Shown here one piece after another: positions 36,856 to 44,889 of a stretch of DNA of 64,000 nt. The translations under genes were made by a program, and so were the position numbers. The notes under the pieces are model-generated. The model was not told where the DNA came from. It did not search any database and saw only the letters and a program-made list of their open reading frames with translations. Numbering within the stretch: position 1 is the stretch's first letter; every line of letters starts with the position of its first letter. Source of the stretch: Clostridium sp. 1001271st1 H5 (GTDB lineage Bacteria > Bacillota > Clostridia > Lachnospirales > Lachnospiraceae); contig NZ_SPHO01000003.1 of NCBI RefSeq assembly GCF_005845215.1, positions 248,001 through 312,000 of the forward strand, given 5' to 3'.

Positions 36856-37542
36856 ATGAACGAAAAAGTAGAGAGCCTGAAGGGGAAACTGATTGTATCC
36901 TGCCAGGCCCTGCCCCATGAGCCGCTTCATTCGTCCTTTATCATGGGCCGGATGGCCCTGGCAGCAAAGGAGGGCGGAGCATTCGGCATCCGTGCCAACA
37001 CCAAGGAGGACATCGCTGAAATCCGGACCCAGGTTGACCTGCCTGTCATTGGCATTGTGAAACGGGACTACGAGGACAGCAAGGTATACATCACGCCTAC
37101 CATGAAGGAAATCAACGAGCTGATGGAAGTCAAACCGGAAATCATTGCCCTGGACGCCACGGTGGACCTGCGGCCGGGCGGCAGGACCCTGGATGAATTT
37201 TACAGTGAAATCCGGAAAACCTATCCGGACCAGCTGCTGATGGCGGACTGCTCCACGGTGGAGGAAGCCCTTCATGCCGACCAGCTGGGATTTGATTTTA
37301 TCGGAACCACACTGGTGGGATATACGGACCAGAGCAGAAACCTGAAAATCGAATCCAATGATTTTGAAATTATCCGTGAGATTGTGGCAAAGGTAAAACA
37401 CCGCGTCATTGCGGAGGGGAACATCAATACGCCGGAAAAGGCAAAGAGGGTCATTGAGCTGGGGGCCTTCAGCGTGGTGGTAGGTTCCATCATCACCAGG
37501 CCGCAGCTGATTACAAAGTCCTTTGCACAGGCGCTGGATTAG
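36856..37542 (+). CDS. nanE: N-acetylmannosamine-6-phosphate 2-epimerase
   Basis: 228 residues, the usual size. It interconverts ManNAc-6-P and GlcNAc-6-P, the last dedicated step of sialic acid breakdown. Family features include SCQALPHEPLHSSFIMGRMA at the N-terminus, GIVKRDYEDSKVYITPT, MADCSTVEEA, and the TIM-barrel phosphate site VVVGSIITRP near the end. AAGGAGG lies before the ATG. It is the first gene of the nan operon. Confidence 0.95.
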   Translation: MNEKVESLKGKLIVSCQALPHEPLHSSFIMGRMALAAKEGGAFGIRANTKEDIAEIRTQVDLPVIGIVKRDYEDSKVYITPTMKEINELMEVKPEIIALDATVDLRPGGRTLDEFYSEIRKTYPDQLLMADCSTVEEALHADQLGFDFIGTTLVGYTDQSRNLKIESNDFEIIREIVAKVKHRVIAEGNINTPEKAKRVIELGAFSVVVGSIITRPQLITKSFAQALD

Positions 37543-37607
37543 TACAAACATGTTAACCATTTTATATAAAGGGGACCGAACGGGTCATTGAAAGGAGAAG
37601 TAAGATT

Positions 37608-38525
37608 ATGGCAAACTTAGAAAAGTACAAAGGTGTTATTCCTGCATTCTACGCATGCTACGACGAGGAGGGGAATGTAAGCCCGGAGAGGGTAAGGGCA
37701 CTGACCGAGTACCACATCAGAAAAGGCGTAAAGGGTGTTTATGTCAATGGTTCTTCAGGAGAGTGCATCTACCAGAGTCTGGAAGACCGCAAGATTACGC
37801 TGGAGAATGTGATGGCAGCCGCCAAGGGCAGGCTGACCGTGATTGCTCATGTGGGCTGCAATAATACAAAGGACAGCGTGGAGCTGGCAAAGCATGCTGA
37901 AAGCCTTGGCGTTGATGCCATTGCATCCATCCCGCCCATTTACTTCCACCTGCCGGAGTATGCCATTGCCGCTTACTGGAATGCCATGAGCGAGGCAGCT
38001 CCCAACACGGATTTTATTATCTACAACATACCGCAGCTGGCAGGCGTGGCCCTGACACAGAGCCTGTTTGCCGAGATGAGGAAGAACCCAAGGGTCATCG
38101 GCGTCAAGAATTCTTCCATGCCTGTGCAGGATATCCAGATGTTCAAGCTGGCAGGCGGGGATGACTACATCATTTTCAACGGTCCGGACGAGCAGTTCAT
38201 CAGCGGCCGTGTCATCGGCGCAGAGGCCGGAATCGGCGGAACCTACGGCGCCATGCCTGAGCTGTTCCTTAAGATGGATGAGCTGGTAAAGGCAGGAAAG
38301 ATGGAAGAGGCCATGAAGGTGCAGTACGCTGCCAACGACATCATCTATAAGATGTGTTCCGGACACGGCAACATGTACGGCATGATTAAAGAGATGCTGC
38401 GCATCAATGAGTCCCTGGACCTGGGCGGAGTCAGGGAGCCGCTTCCGCAGCTCATTGAGTCTGACCTTGCCATTGCCAAGGAGGCAGCCCGCATGGTGAA
38501 GGAAGCAGTTGCAGCATACTGCTAA
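37608..38525 (+). CDS. nanA: N-acetylneuraminate lyase (DapA/NAL family)
   Basis: 305 residues. It cleaves N-acetylneuraminate into ManNAc and pyruvate. The Schiff-base Lys167 (VIGVKNSS), Tyr139 in IYNIP and the substrate loop GSSGE (48-52) are all present. Position between nanE and a Na+/solute symporter, with a ROK kinase downstream, favours the sialate lyase over dihydrodipicolinate synthase. AAAGGAG precedes the ATG. Confidence 0.92.
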   Translation: MANLEKYKGVIPAFYACYDEEGNVSPERVRALTEYHIRKGVKGVYVNGSSGECIYQSLEDRKITLENVMAAAKGRLTVIAHVGCNNTKDSVELAKHAESLGVDAIASIPPIYFHLPEYAIAAYWNAMSEAAPNTDFIIYNIPQLAGVALTQSLFAEMRKNPRVIGVKNSSMPVQDIQMFKLAGGDDYIIFNGPDEQFISGRVIGAEAGIGGTYGAMPELFLKMDELVKAGKMEEAMKVQYAANDIIYKMCSGHGNMYGMIKEMLRINESLDLGGVREPLPQLIESDLAIAKEAARMVKEAVAAYC

Positions 38526-38604
38526 GACCGGGCATGCTCCTGGGGCAGACGCCGGACCCGCGGTTCACAGCTGCTGACACAGTGGGGCGCCGGAGATAAA
38601 AGTA

Positions 38605-38664
38605 AATGGTCCGCGGTCCTTTCTGGAGGGAGAAAGGACCGGCGCCGGACCGGAAACCATTGGG
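38605..38664 (+). other. Large multi-part hairpin between nanA and the symporter
   Basis: AATGG/CCATT at the base, GGTCC/GGACC, then GGTCCTTTCT/AGAAAGGACC around a GGAGGG loop. There is no T-run, so it is not a classic terminator. The loop GGAGGG resembles a ribosome site but no start codon follows it. It may stabilise or separate the two halves of the message. Confidence 0.6.
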
Positions 38665-38718
38665 ATAAGGAGGATATTTCCCGGGGTTTTCCGTATAGTA
38701 AAGAAGGGAGATTAATTT

Positions 38719-40221
38719 ATGCAGGGTTTTACTACAATTGATTTGATTATCCTGGTTGTTTATCTTGCGGCTGTATTATTTGCCGGACTCTTCTTCTCCA
38801 AAAAGGAGATGAAGGGGAAAGAGTTCTTTAAGGGAGACGGCACCATTCCGTGGTGGGTTACCTCCGTTTCCATATTCGCAACATTGTTAAGTCCCATTTC
38901 CTTCCTGTCCCTGGCAGGAAACTCCTATGCAGGAACATGGATTATGTGGTTCGCACAGCTGGGCATGATTGTGGCCATCCCCATTACCATTAAATTCTTC
39001 CTGCCAATCTACAGCAAGCTGGACATTGACACTGCCTACCATTATCTTGAAATCCGTTTCGGAAGCAAGGGCCTGCGTGTCCTGGGCGCTGTCATGTTCA
39101 TCGTATACCAGGTGGGCCGTATGTCCATCATCATGTATCTTCCGTCCATGGTACTTTCCAAGCTTACCGGCATCAATGTAAATATTCTGATTATTGCCAT
39201 GGGTGTGATTGCCATTATTTACTCCTACACAGGCGGACTTAAATCCGTTCTCTGGACCGACTTTATCCAGGGCAGCGTTCTTCTGGTAGGCGTTACCTTT
39301 GCCCTGTTCTATCTGGCCAATGGAATTAACGGCGGATTCGGAGCCATTTTCCAGTCCATGGCAGGAGGCAAGTTCCTGGCAGCCGACCAGCCTATTTTCA
39401 ATGCGAATATACTGAAGGACAGTGTATTCCTGCTGATTGTGGGAGCGGGTCTTAACACCTGTTCCTCCTATGTATCCAGCCAGGACATTGTTCAGCGTTT
39501 CACCACCACCACAGACATGAAGAAACTGAACAAGATGATGCTGACCAACGGCGCGCTGTCCATCTTCATTGCAACCGTATTTTACCTCATCGGCACAGGC
39601 CTGTATGTGTTCTACAGCCAGAACGCGCTTCCGCCTGCAGCACAGCAGGACCAGATTTTCGCTTCCTATATTGCATATGAGCTTCCGGTAGGCATCACAG
39701 GACTGCTTTTGGCAGCCATCTATGCAGCATCCCAGTCCACTCTGTCCACAGGACTTAACTCCGTGGCAACCAGCTGGACCCTGGATATCCAGGAGCGTCT
39801 TTCCAAGAAGGAAATGAGCTTTGCCCTTCAGACAAAGATTGCACAGTACGTATCCCTGGGAGTGGGCATTGTGGCTATCCTGGTGTCCATGGTACTGGCT
39901 AACGGTGAAATCAAGTCAGCATATGAGTGGTTCAACGGTTTCATGGGACTGGTACTGGGCGTGCTGGGCGGTACATTTGCCCTGGGCACATTCACAAAGG
40001 TGGCCAATGCAAAGGGCGCTTACGTGGCATTCTTTGTGGCAGCCGTCACCATGGTCTGCATCAAGTACATGGCTCCCGCAGGTTCCGTATCCATCTGGTC
40101 CTATTCCATCATCTCCATCGCCATCTCCCTGGTAGTGGGAATTCCGGTGAGCATGATTACAAGAAAGATGGACGGGGATACATCCAAACCAGTAAAAGAC
40201 GCAACGATTTACCACAATTAA
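38719..40221 (+). CDS. Sodium/solute symporter (SSS family), probable sialic acid transporter
   Basis: 500 residues with about 13 membrane helices. The SSS features are SPISFLSLAGNSYAGTW near helix 2, SYTGGLKSVLWTDFIQG, and the Na+-site region AAIYAASQSTLSTGLNS. It imports its substrate with Na+. Placement inside the nan operon implies N-acetylneuraminate or a related sugar acid, as in other SSS-type sialate importers. Confidence 0.9.
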   Translation: MQGFTTIDLIILVVYLAAVLFAGLFFSKKEMKGKEFFKGDGTIPWWVTSVSIFATLLSPISFLSLAGNSYAGTWIMWFAQLGMIVAIPITIKFFLPIYSKLDIDTAYHYLEIRFGSKGLRVLGAVMFIVYQVGRMSIIMYLPSMVLSKLTGINVNILIIAMGVIAIIYSYTGGLKSVLWTDFIQGSVLLVGVTFALFYLANGINGGFGAIFQSMAGGKFLAADQPIFNANILKDSVFLLIVGAGLNTCSSYVSSQDIVQRFTTTTDMKKLNKMMLTNGALSIFIATVFYLIGTGLYVFYSQNALPPAAQQDQIFASYIAYELPVGITGLLLAAIYAASQSTLSTGLNSVATSWTLDIQERLSKKEMSFALQTKIAQYVSLGVGIVAILVSMVLANGEIKSAYEWFNGFMGLVLGVLGGTFALGTFTKVANAKGAYVAFFVAAVTMVCIKYMAPAGSVSIWSYSIISIAISLVVGIPVSMITRKMDGDTSKPVKDATIYHN

Positions 40222-40244
40222 TGATTCATTAACAGGAGGTAATC

Positions 40245-40700
40245 ATGATATTTGGAAACATCACCCAGGAAAAGACCTATGCCTTTCTTCCTGAAAATTT
40301 AAAGGAATGCTTTGCCTATGCTAAGGAGCATGATTTGGCGTCCTATGAAAAGGGCAGCCATCCCATTGACGGCGGGCGGCTGTTTGTCAATGTGGTGGAA
40401 TATGAGACGACCCGGCCGGAGAACCGTTTCTGGGAAGCCCACAGGAATTACCTGGATGTGCATTTAATGCTTGACGGGCAGGAGCAGATTGATTTAAACT
40501 TTATAGAGAACATGGAGCAGAAAGAATTTGTGGAGAAGGATGACTTTCTTCCCATGGACGGTGAGCCCAACAGCCATGTGGTGCTGCGGGCAGGGGATTT
40601 CCTGATTTGCTACCCGGAGGACGGGCACCGCACAGCTGTGGCTGTAAATGAATCTGAAAAAATCAAGAAGGCCATATTTAAGGTGCGGATTGACAATTAA
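40245..40700 (+). CDS. YhcH/YjgK/YiaL family protein, probable N-acetylneuraminate anomerase
   Basis: 151 residues, a complete small cupin-like protein of the YhcH family. Readable family elements are ENRFWEAHRNYLDVHLMLDG, the central PMDGEPNSHVVL and the end CYPEDGHRTAV, which carry likely metal ligands. E. coli YhcH (NanQ) accelerates anomer conversion of sialic acid after lyase or transport steps. The same role is inferred here from operon position. AGGAGG lies before the ATG. Confidence 0.9.
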   Translation: MIFGNITQEKTYAFLPENLKECFAYAKEHDLASYEKGSHPIDGGRLFVNVVEYETTRPENRFWEAHRNYLDVHLMLDGQEQIDLNFIENMEQKEFVEKDDFLPMDGEPNSHVVLRAGDFLICYPEDGHRTAVAVNESEKIKKAIFKVRIDN

Positions 40701-40722
40701 AAACATATAGAACCGGAGACAG

Positions 40723-40787
40723 AGGCAAACCAAAGACCCTGAGCGCAGCGGACCATCCAACTGTGCCCCGGGGCAGGTTTGCCTTTT
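40723..40787 (+). other. Long-loop inverted repeat with T-run before the ROK kinase
   Basis: AGGCAAACC (40723-40731) pairs with GGTTTGCCT (40776-40784), followed by TTT. The 44-nt loop contains its own GC-rich pairs (CCCCGGGG). It could be a partial terminator or attenuator inside the operon. Confidence 0.5.
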
Positions 40788-40838
40788 GCGGCAGGATAGT
40801 GACAGGACAAAAAGAAGGTTAAAAGGAGCGGTGCCGGA

Positions 40839-41735
40839 ATGAAACAGTATATTTGCATTGATATCGGAGGAACGGAAATCAAGCACGGAGTGCTGGATGA
40901 AAATGAAACATTTCTTGCAAAGGATAAGACGCCAACCGAGGCATGGAAGGGCGGACCGGCCCTTTTGGAGAAGGTCCTGGGGATTGCGGCGGATTACCTG
41001 AAGTATTGGAAGGCAGAGGGAATCTGTGTGTCCACTGCCGGTATGGTGGATGTGGAGAAGGGGGAGATATTCTATGCAGCTCCCCTGATTCCCGGATATG
41101 CGGGAACGAAAATCAAGGCCGGCATGGAGGCGGAATTCGGTATTCCCTGCGAGGTGGAAAATGATGTGAACTGCGCAGGTCTGGCCGAGGCTGTGTCCGG
41201 GGCAGCGGCAGGGGCCCGGTCAGCCCTGTGTCTGACGGTTGGAACCGGAATCGGCGGCTGCATTATCCTCGGCGGCAGGGTATACCACGGGTGGAGCAAC
41301 AGCGCCTGCGAGGTGGGCTACATGCACATGGACGGAAGCGATTTCCAGACACTGGGAGCTGCCAGCATACTGGTAAAGCGGGTGGCTGCCGCCAAGGGAG
41401 AGTCTGAGTCACAGTGGAACGGCTACCGCATCTTCCAGCTGGCCGGGGAAGGGGACACGGTATGCGGGGAAGCCATTGACCAGATGTGCGATGTGCTGGG
41501 CAGAGGCATTTCCAATATATGCTATGTGCTGAACCCACAGATTGTGGTGCTGGGAGGAGGAATCATGGCCCAGGAGGAATATCTGCGGCCCAGACTGGAA
41601 AAGGCCCTTGCACGGTATCTGGTTGCCAGCATATATGAGAAGACGGAGCTGGCCTTTGCAAAGCACCAGAACGACGCAGGGATGCGGGGGGCCTACTATC
41701 ATTTCCTGGAGAGACAGGGAAAGAACCGGAGCTGA
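40839..41735 (+). CDS. nanK: ROK family sugar kinase, probable N-acetylmannosamine kinase
   Basis: 298 residues. The N-terminal ATP-binding motif DIGGTEIKHGV, CEVENDVNCAGLAE with the catalytic Asp, and TVGTGIGGCII are normal ROK motifs. The zinc-binding cysteine cluster CxCGxxGC that usually follows GExGH is absent: here the region reads ACEVGYMHMDG then SDFQTLGAAS, with Tyr replacing the zinc His. It would phosphorylate ManNAc, supplying NanE. Some Firmicute ROK kinases are known to lack the zinc site. Confidence 0.88.
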   Translation: MKQYICIDIGGTEIKHGVLDENETFLAKDKTPTEAWKGGPALLEKVLGIAADYLKYWKAEGICVSTAGMVDVEKGEIFYAAPLIPGYAGTKIKAGMEAEFGIPCEVENDVNCAGLAEAVSGAAAGARSALCLTVGTGIGGCIILGGRVYHGWSNSACEVGYMHMDGSDFQTLGAASILVKRVAAAKGESESQWNGYRIFQLAGEGDTVCGEAIDQMCDVLGRGISNICYVLNPQIVVLGGGIMAQEEYLRPRLEKALARYLVASIYEKTELAFAKHQNDAGMRGAYYHFLERQGKNRS

Positions 41736-41783
41736 CCTGCATTTATTTCAGACAGGCTTTCGGCTGAGCCAGGAGGAGGTATT

Positions 41784-42614
41784 ATGGAATATCTGAAATC
41801 AGTGATACCGGTTATAGAATCCAATTATGTGAATTTTACTACGGTGGAGCGCAGCATTGCGGATTTTTTCATCTATAACAGGGAGCAGATGGATTTCTCG
41901 GCCAAGTCAGTGGCCGGCCGTCTGTTTGTGTCGGAGGCGTCCCTGTCACGGTTTGCCAAGAAGTGCGGATTCAGAGGCTACAGGGAATTCATCTACCAGT
42001 ACGAGGAGAACTTTGTGGTCAGGCAGGATTCCATGACAGGCAACACCAGGACTGTGCTCAATGCTTACCAGGAGCTTCTCAATAAGACTTATAACCTGGT
42101 AAATGAAAAGCAGATAGAACGGGTGTGCCGGTACATGGCCAAGGCAGGCCGCGTGTTTGTCTGCGGAACAGGAAGCTCAGGCCTGGCTGCCAGGGAGATG
42201 GAGCTGCGCTTTATGCGGATTGGCCTGGACATCACCTCCATGGACCACAGCGATATGATGCGCATGAGGGGTGTGTTCCAGGACGAGAACTGCCTTGTAT
42301 TCGGCGTCAGCATCAGCGGCGAGAAGGAGGAGGTATTATACCTTCTGGAGGAGGCCCACAAGCGGGGGGCCAGGACTGTGCTGCTCACAGCCAGGAACAA
42401 GCCTGATTTTGATGCTTTCTGCGACGAGGTGGTGCTTCTTCCCTCCCTGCTCCACCTGAATCATGGCAATGTGATTTCTCCCCAGTTCCCTATTCTCCTT
42501 ATGACGGATATCCTCTATTCCTACTATCTGTCCCAGGACCAGTATAAGAAGGAGGTGCTTCATGACAGCACGCTGAGGGCTTTGGAGAAGGGGAGGAGGG
42601 AGATGGGGCTGTGA
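41784..42614 (+). CDS. RpiR/MurR family transcriptional regulator with SIS domain
   Basis: 276 residues. The N-terminal HTH (about 20-80) contains SVAGRLFVSEASLSRFAKKCGF. The C-terminal SIS domain (about 120-255) has CGTGSSGLAAREME, and VSISGEKEE contacts sugar phosphates. It closes the nan operon with AGGAGG before the ATG. A sugar phosphate of this pathway, such as ManNAc-6-P or GlcNAc-6-P, is the likely effector, by analogy with NanR-type RpiR proteins. A 15-bp tandem duplication covers its stop codon. Confidence 0.92.
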   Translation: MEYLKSVIPVIESNYVNFTTVERSIADFFIYNREQMDFSAKSVAGRLFVSEASLSRFAKKCGFRGYREFIYQYEENFVVRQDSMTGNTRTVLNAYQELLNKTYNLVNEKQIERVCRYMAKAGRVFVCGTGSSGLAAREMELRFMRIGLDITSMDHSDMMRMRGVFQDENCLVFGVSISGEKEEVLYLLEEAHKRGARTVLLTARNKPDFDAFCDEVVLLPSLLHLNHGNVISPQFPILLMTDILYSYYLSQDQYKKEVLHDSTLRALEKGRREMGL

Positions 42615-42632
42615 ATGATGGGGCTGTGAATG
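42603..42632 (+). repeat. 15-bp tandem duplication over the RpiR stop codon
   Basis: Two identical copies of ATGGGGCTGTGAATG (42603-42617 and 42618-42632). The first contains the stop codon of the regulator. The large inverted-repeat element starts 18 bp later. Confidence 0.9.
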
Positions 42633-42649
42633 GCTGGGGGGTCGCGTTC

Positions 42650-42891
42650 GTGAGAGCCGGGAATGCAGGGCGGGAGGTGACCGTTTCCGCAGTGGGAGAG
42701 ACTAAGGCGCAAGGGACAGGAAAACCCGGGGACCGCAAAAATTACGCCGAACTCCTGATGAGTTCGGCTCCATGTTTGCTTTGCTCCGGGCGTGGAGCGC
42801 CCTGCGCAACCCCGGCTTTTCCCGCCCCTTGCGCCTAAGTCTCTCCGAACTGCTCCAAAGCCACCTCCCGCCCTGCATTCCCGGCTCTCAC
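42650..42891. repeat. 242-bp near-palindromic element with two apical hairpins
   Basis: The outer arms 42650-42678 and 42863-42891 are perfectly complementary over 29 bp (starting GTGAGAGCCGGGAATG). After small internal loops the pairing continues: 42689-42693 with 42849-42853, 42695-42703 with 42838-42846, 42705-42715 with 42826-42836, 42719-42724 with 42817-42822, and 42726-42731 with 42810-42815. The apex carries a perfect 9-bp hairpin (42746-42768, GCCGAACTC/GAGTTCGGC) and a 5-bp hairpin (42788-42802, GGGCG/CGCCC). It could be a MITE-like mobile element, a structured RNA, or a large transcription barrier. No open frame is supported inside. Confidence 0.85.
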
Positions 42892-43001
42892 CCACTGCAT
42901 ATCCCAGACATACACTGGATATTTACATCCGGGGAAGGGAAATAATAGCTCTGGCTAATGTTAATGATAATCAGATAATGGAGTCCTCCGTAACTAACGG
43001 T

Positions 43002-43031
43002 ATGCCATCTGTCCTGGCATGCTGTTTTTTT
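43002..43031 (+). terminator. Terminator-like hairpin with long T-run
   Basis: ATGCCA-TCTGTCC-TGGCAT, then GCTG and a run of seven T followed by GTTTTTG. It probably ends transcription from the nan operon or from the palindromic element. Confidence 0.65.
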
Positions 43032-43099
43032 GTTTTTGTCGGTGATATGTGGAGGGATTTTATATGGCGTTTTTTATGTTCACTTACTTTGTTGGACGA

Positions 43100-43113
43100 G
43101 CTGATATATTAGT
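43100..43113 (+). promoter_or_regulatory. Operator copy 1 (upstream)
   Basis: GCTGATATATTAGT, the reverse complement of the ACTAATATATCAG(C/T) type. It shares the motif with the two copies at 43244-43271, 144 bp downstream. Confidence 0.6.
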
Positions 43114-43243
43114 TTGAATTATTTGGGAGAATGATGTGTTAAAAGAACGCTAAAAAGGTGTAAAAACCATGTGTAAAAACTGATATTTTTGTATAAAATG
43201 TATAAAAATAAAAGAAAAAACAGTGGAAAATGACTCTATACAA

Positions 43244-43271
43244 ACTAATATATCAGTACTAATATATTAGT
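43244..43271 (+). promoter_or_regulatory. Tandem operator copies 2 and 3 at the permease promoter
   Basis: ACTAATATATCAGT (43244-43257) directly joined to the perfect palindrome ACTAATATATTAGT (43258-43271). A candidate promoter TGGAAA (43224-43229), 16 bp, TAATAT (43246-43251) lies across copy 2, so binding would block it. The GntR/FCD regulator at 47730 is the likely ligand-responsive binder, by inference. Confidence 0.7.
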
Positions 43272-43292
43272 ATCAGAAACAAGGGAGAGATA

Positions 43293-43415
43293 ATGAATTT
43301 GAGGTGCGGATGTAACCGGAGGGCTGGGTGGCCCGGACGTTATGCAGTCAGGGGAGTGTCCGAAGCTTCATTGCTGTTATCCCCGCGCTCCGGTACAGAA
43401 AAAGCAGAGGCATAA
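43293..43415 (+). CDS. Possible 40-residue leader peptide
   Basis: ATG at 43293 preceded by AAGGGAGAG at good distance, immediately downstream of the operators, with 40 codons rich in Arg, Gly and Ser and three early Cys/Arg (MNLRCGCNRR). It matches no family known to me and may be chance. If translated it would lie in the leader of the permease message. Confidence 0.25.
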   Translation: MNLRCGCNRRAGWPGRYAVRGVSEASLLLSPRSGTEKAEA

Positions 43416-43466
43416 GGGAGTTTCTGCAGGGGAGCGTTTAACTATTTTCATCAAAGGAGGGTTCGT

Positions 43467-44810
43467 ATGAACATCAATGTAATTATCGGTATTATCATGA
43501 TTCTGTCCTTCTTAGGCATGGTCTGGTACTGTGTGAAGGGGTTCAACCTGATGGTGGGATTTGCGGTCATGGCAACGTTCTGGACTGCCCTGGCAGTCAT
43601 CGGTAATGTATTTTCACCCACATCGGCCATGGAAGGCAAAACATTCATCCAGGTGCTGGAGTATGTATATGCGGAAGGTCCTGCCGGATATGCAAAGTCC
43701 ATTCTGGTTAATGTATTCTTTGGCGCGTTCTTCGGAAGGGTACTGGTGGACACCGGCATAGCGGCTACCCTGATTCGCAAGGTGGTTGAGCTGGGAGGCG
43801 ATAAGCCCAGAATCACCATGGCGCTTCTGTGTATCGTTACAGCCATTATCTTTATGTCCATGACCGGTATCGGACCTGTTATTTCCATCGCGGTCATTGT
43901 ACTGCCCATCCTGCTTTCACTGGGCATCCCTGCTCCTGTGGCCATGTTCAGCTTTATGGGCTCCATTATGGCAGGCATCTTTGGAAATATCGTCAATTTC
44001 CAGCAGTATCAGACCATATATGCGGGCTTTAATGCGGCAGCGGCGGATTACACTTACAATGATTATTTTAAGATTGGCGTTACCTGCATGGTGGTTGCCA
44101 TTGTGGTAGTGCTGGTGGTGGCTAACCTTTCCATGAACAAAAAGGCAGCCCATGCCTGGGCGGCAACTGCTTCCTCAGCAGGCGACAATGCTCCGGCCAT
44201 TTCCTGGATTTCCGTTATCCTTCCTGTACTGGGCGTGGTGCTTTTCAAGATTCCTATTATTTTGGGATTCTGCCTCTCCGGTATCTATGCACTGATTACA
44301 ACAGGGAAGATGAAGGGCAGCTATTCTGAAATCTGCCGTCTCTTTGCAAAGCTGTTTACCGATGGTTCCATTGATGTGGCTCCCATGGTGGGCTTCCTGC
44401 TTACCCTGGCCATGTTCAATAACGCGGCAACCTATGCAGCGCCTTACTTTACCGCAATCCTGGGCGGATTTGTACCTACCACAGCCATTACCCTGGCCAT
44501 TGTGTTTGCTGTGCTGACACCTCTTGGCTTCTTCCGCGGCCCCATGAACCTGGTTGGATGCGGAACCGCAATTCTGGCAGTTGTAGTGGCAACCCTTCCC
44601 AATGCACCGGTGGCTTTCCTGTACCCGCTGTTTGCAGTGACTACCATTGCTCCCCAGCATCTGGATATCACCCAGTCCTGGGTTGCATGGGGATTTGGAT
44701 ATACCAAGGTTTCCACCAAGGACTACATGAAGATGTCCATTCCTACCGGATGGATTGTAGGCATTATCTGCTGTGCGGCAGTATTCGTATTGTACGGCGG
44801 CCTGATGTAG
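43467..44810 (+). CDS. Ion-transporter-superfamily permease (CitMHS/GntP/DcuC-like)
   Basis: 447 residues with about 11-12 membrane helices. FFGAFFGRVLVDTGIAATLIR and MSMTGIGPVISIAVIVLPILL resemble the re-entrant regions of organic-anion permeases of the GntP/CitMHS type. It probably imports a carboxylate or cyclic amide. Next to a hydantoinase/oxoprolinase-like gene, the likely cargo is that enzyme's substrate, but this is inference. AAAGGAGGG precedes the ATG. First structural gene of the operon behind the ACTAATATAT operators. Confidence 0.8.
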   Translation: MNINVIIGIIMILSFLGMVWYCVKGFNLMVGFAVMATFWTALAVIGNVFSPTSAMEGKTFIQVLEYVYAEGPAGYAKSILVNVFFGAFFGRVLVDTGIAATLIRKVVELGGDKPRITMALLCIVTAIIFMSMTGIGPVISIAVIVLPILLSLGIPAPVAMFSFMGSIMAGIFGNIVNFQQYQTIYAGFNAAAADYTYNDYFKIGVTCMVVAIVVVLVVANLSMNKKAAHAWAATASSAGDNAPAISWISVILPVLGVVLFKIPIILGFCLSGIYALITTGKMKGSYSEICRLFAKLFTDGSIDVAPMVGFLLTLAMFNNAATYAAPYFTAILGGFVPTTAITLAIVFAVLTPLGFFRGPMNLVGCGTAILAVVVATLPNAPVAFLYPLFAVTTIAPQHLDITQSWVAWGFGYTKVSTKDYMKMSIPTGWIVGIICCAAVFVLYGGLM

Positions 44811-44818
44811 ATGTAAGC

Positions 44819-44850
44819 GGGAGCCGGCAGATTTTATGCCGGCTCCCCTT
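44819..44850 (+). terminator. GC-rich hairpin between permease and HyuA-like gene
   Basis: GGGAGCCGGCA-GATTTTA-TGCCGGCTCCC, a perfect 11-bp stem followed only by CTT and AAAT. It is probably a leaky terminator or an mRNA 3'-end stabiliser. Confidence 0.6.
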
Positions 44851-44889
44851 AAATAACGGTTTAATGATTTGAGATAAGGAGGTTTTAGG

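Larger units (their letters stand above)
42615..43466. other. 852-bp intergenic region with palindromic element, terminator and operators
   Basis: Apart from a doubtful 40-codon leader (43293-43415) I see no gene. It holds the palindromic element 42650-42891, a terminator-like hairpin 43002-43031, a very A+T-rich promoter zone (about 43120-43280) and three copies of a 14-bp operator. Confidence 0.75.

Noticed and set aside
37608-38525. Dihydrodipicolinate synthase (DapA)
   Set aside because: The fold is shared, but the neighbours nanE, symporter, YhcH and ROK kinase favour N-acetylneuraminate lyase.
42650-42891. Insertion sequence with terminal inverted repeats
   Set aside because: The arms enclose too little sequence for a transposase and no transposase frame exists. 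A non-autonomous element remains possible and is listed as a finding.
42650-42891. Ordinary rho-independent terminator of the nan operon
   Set aside because: Too long, with internal branching and no T-run. A proper terminator-like hairpin exists at 43002-43031.
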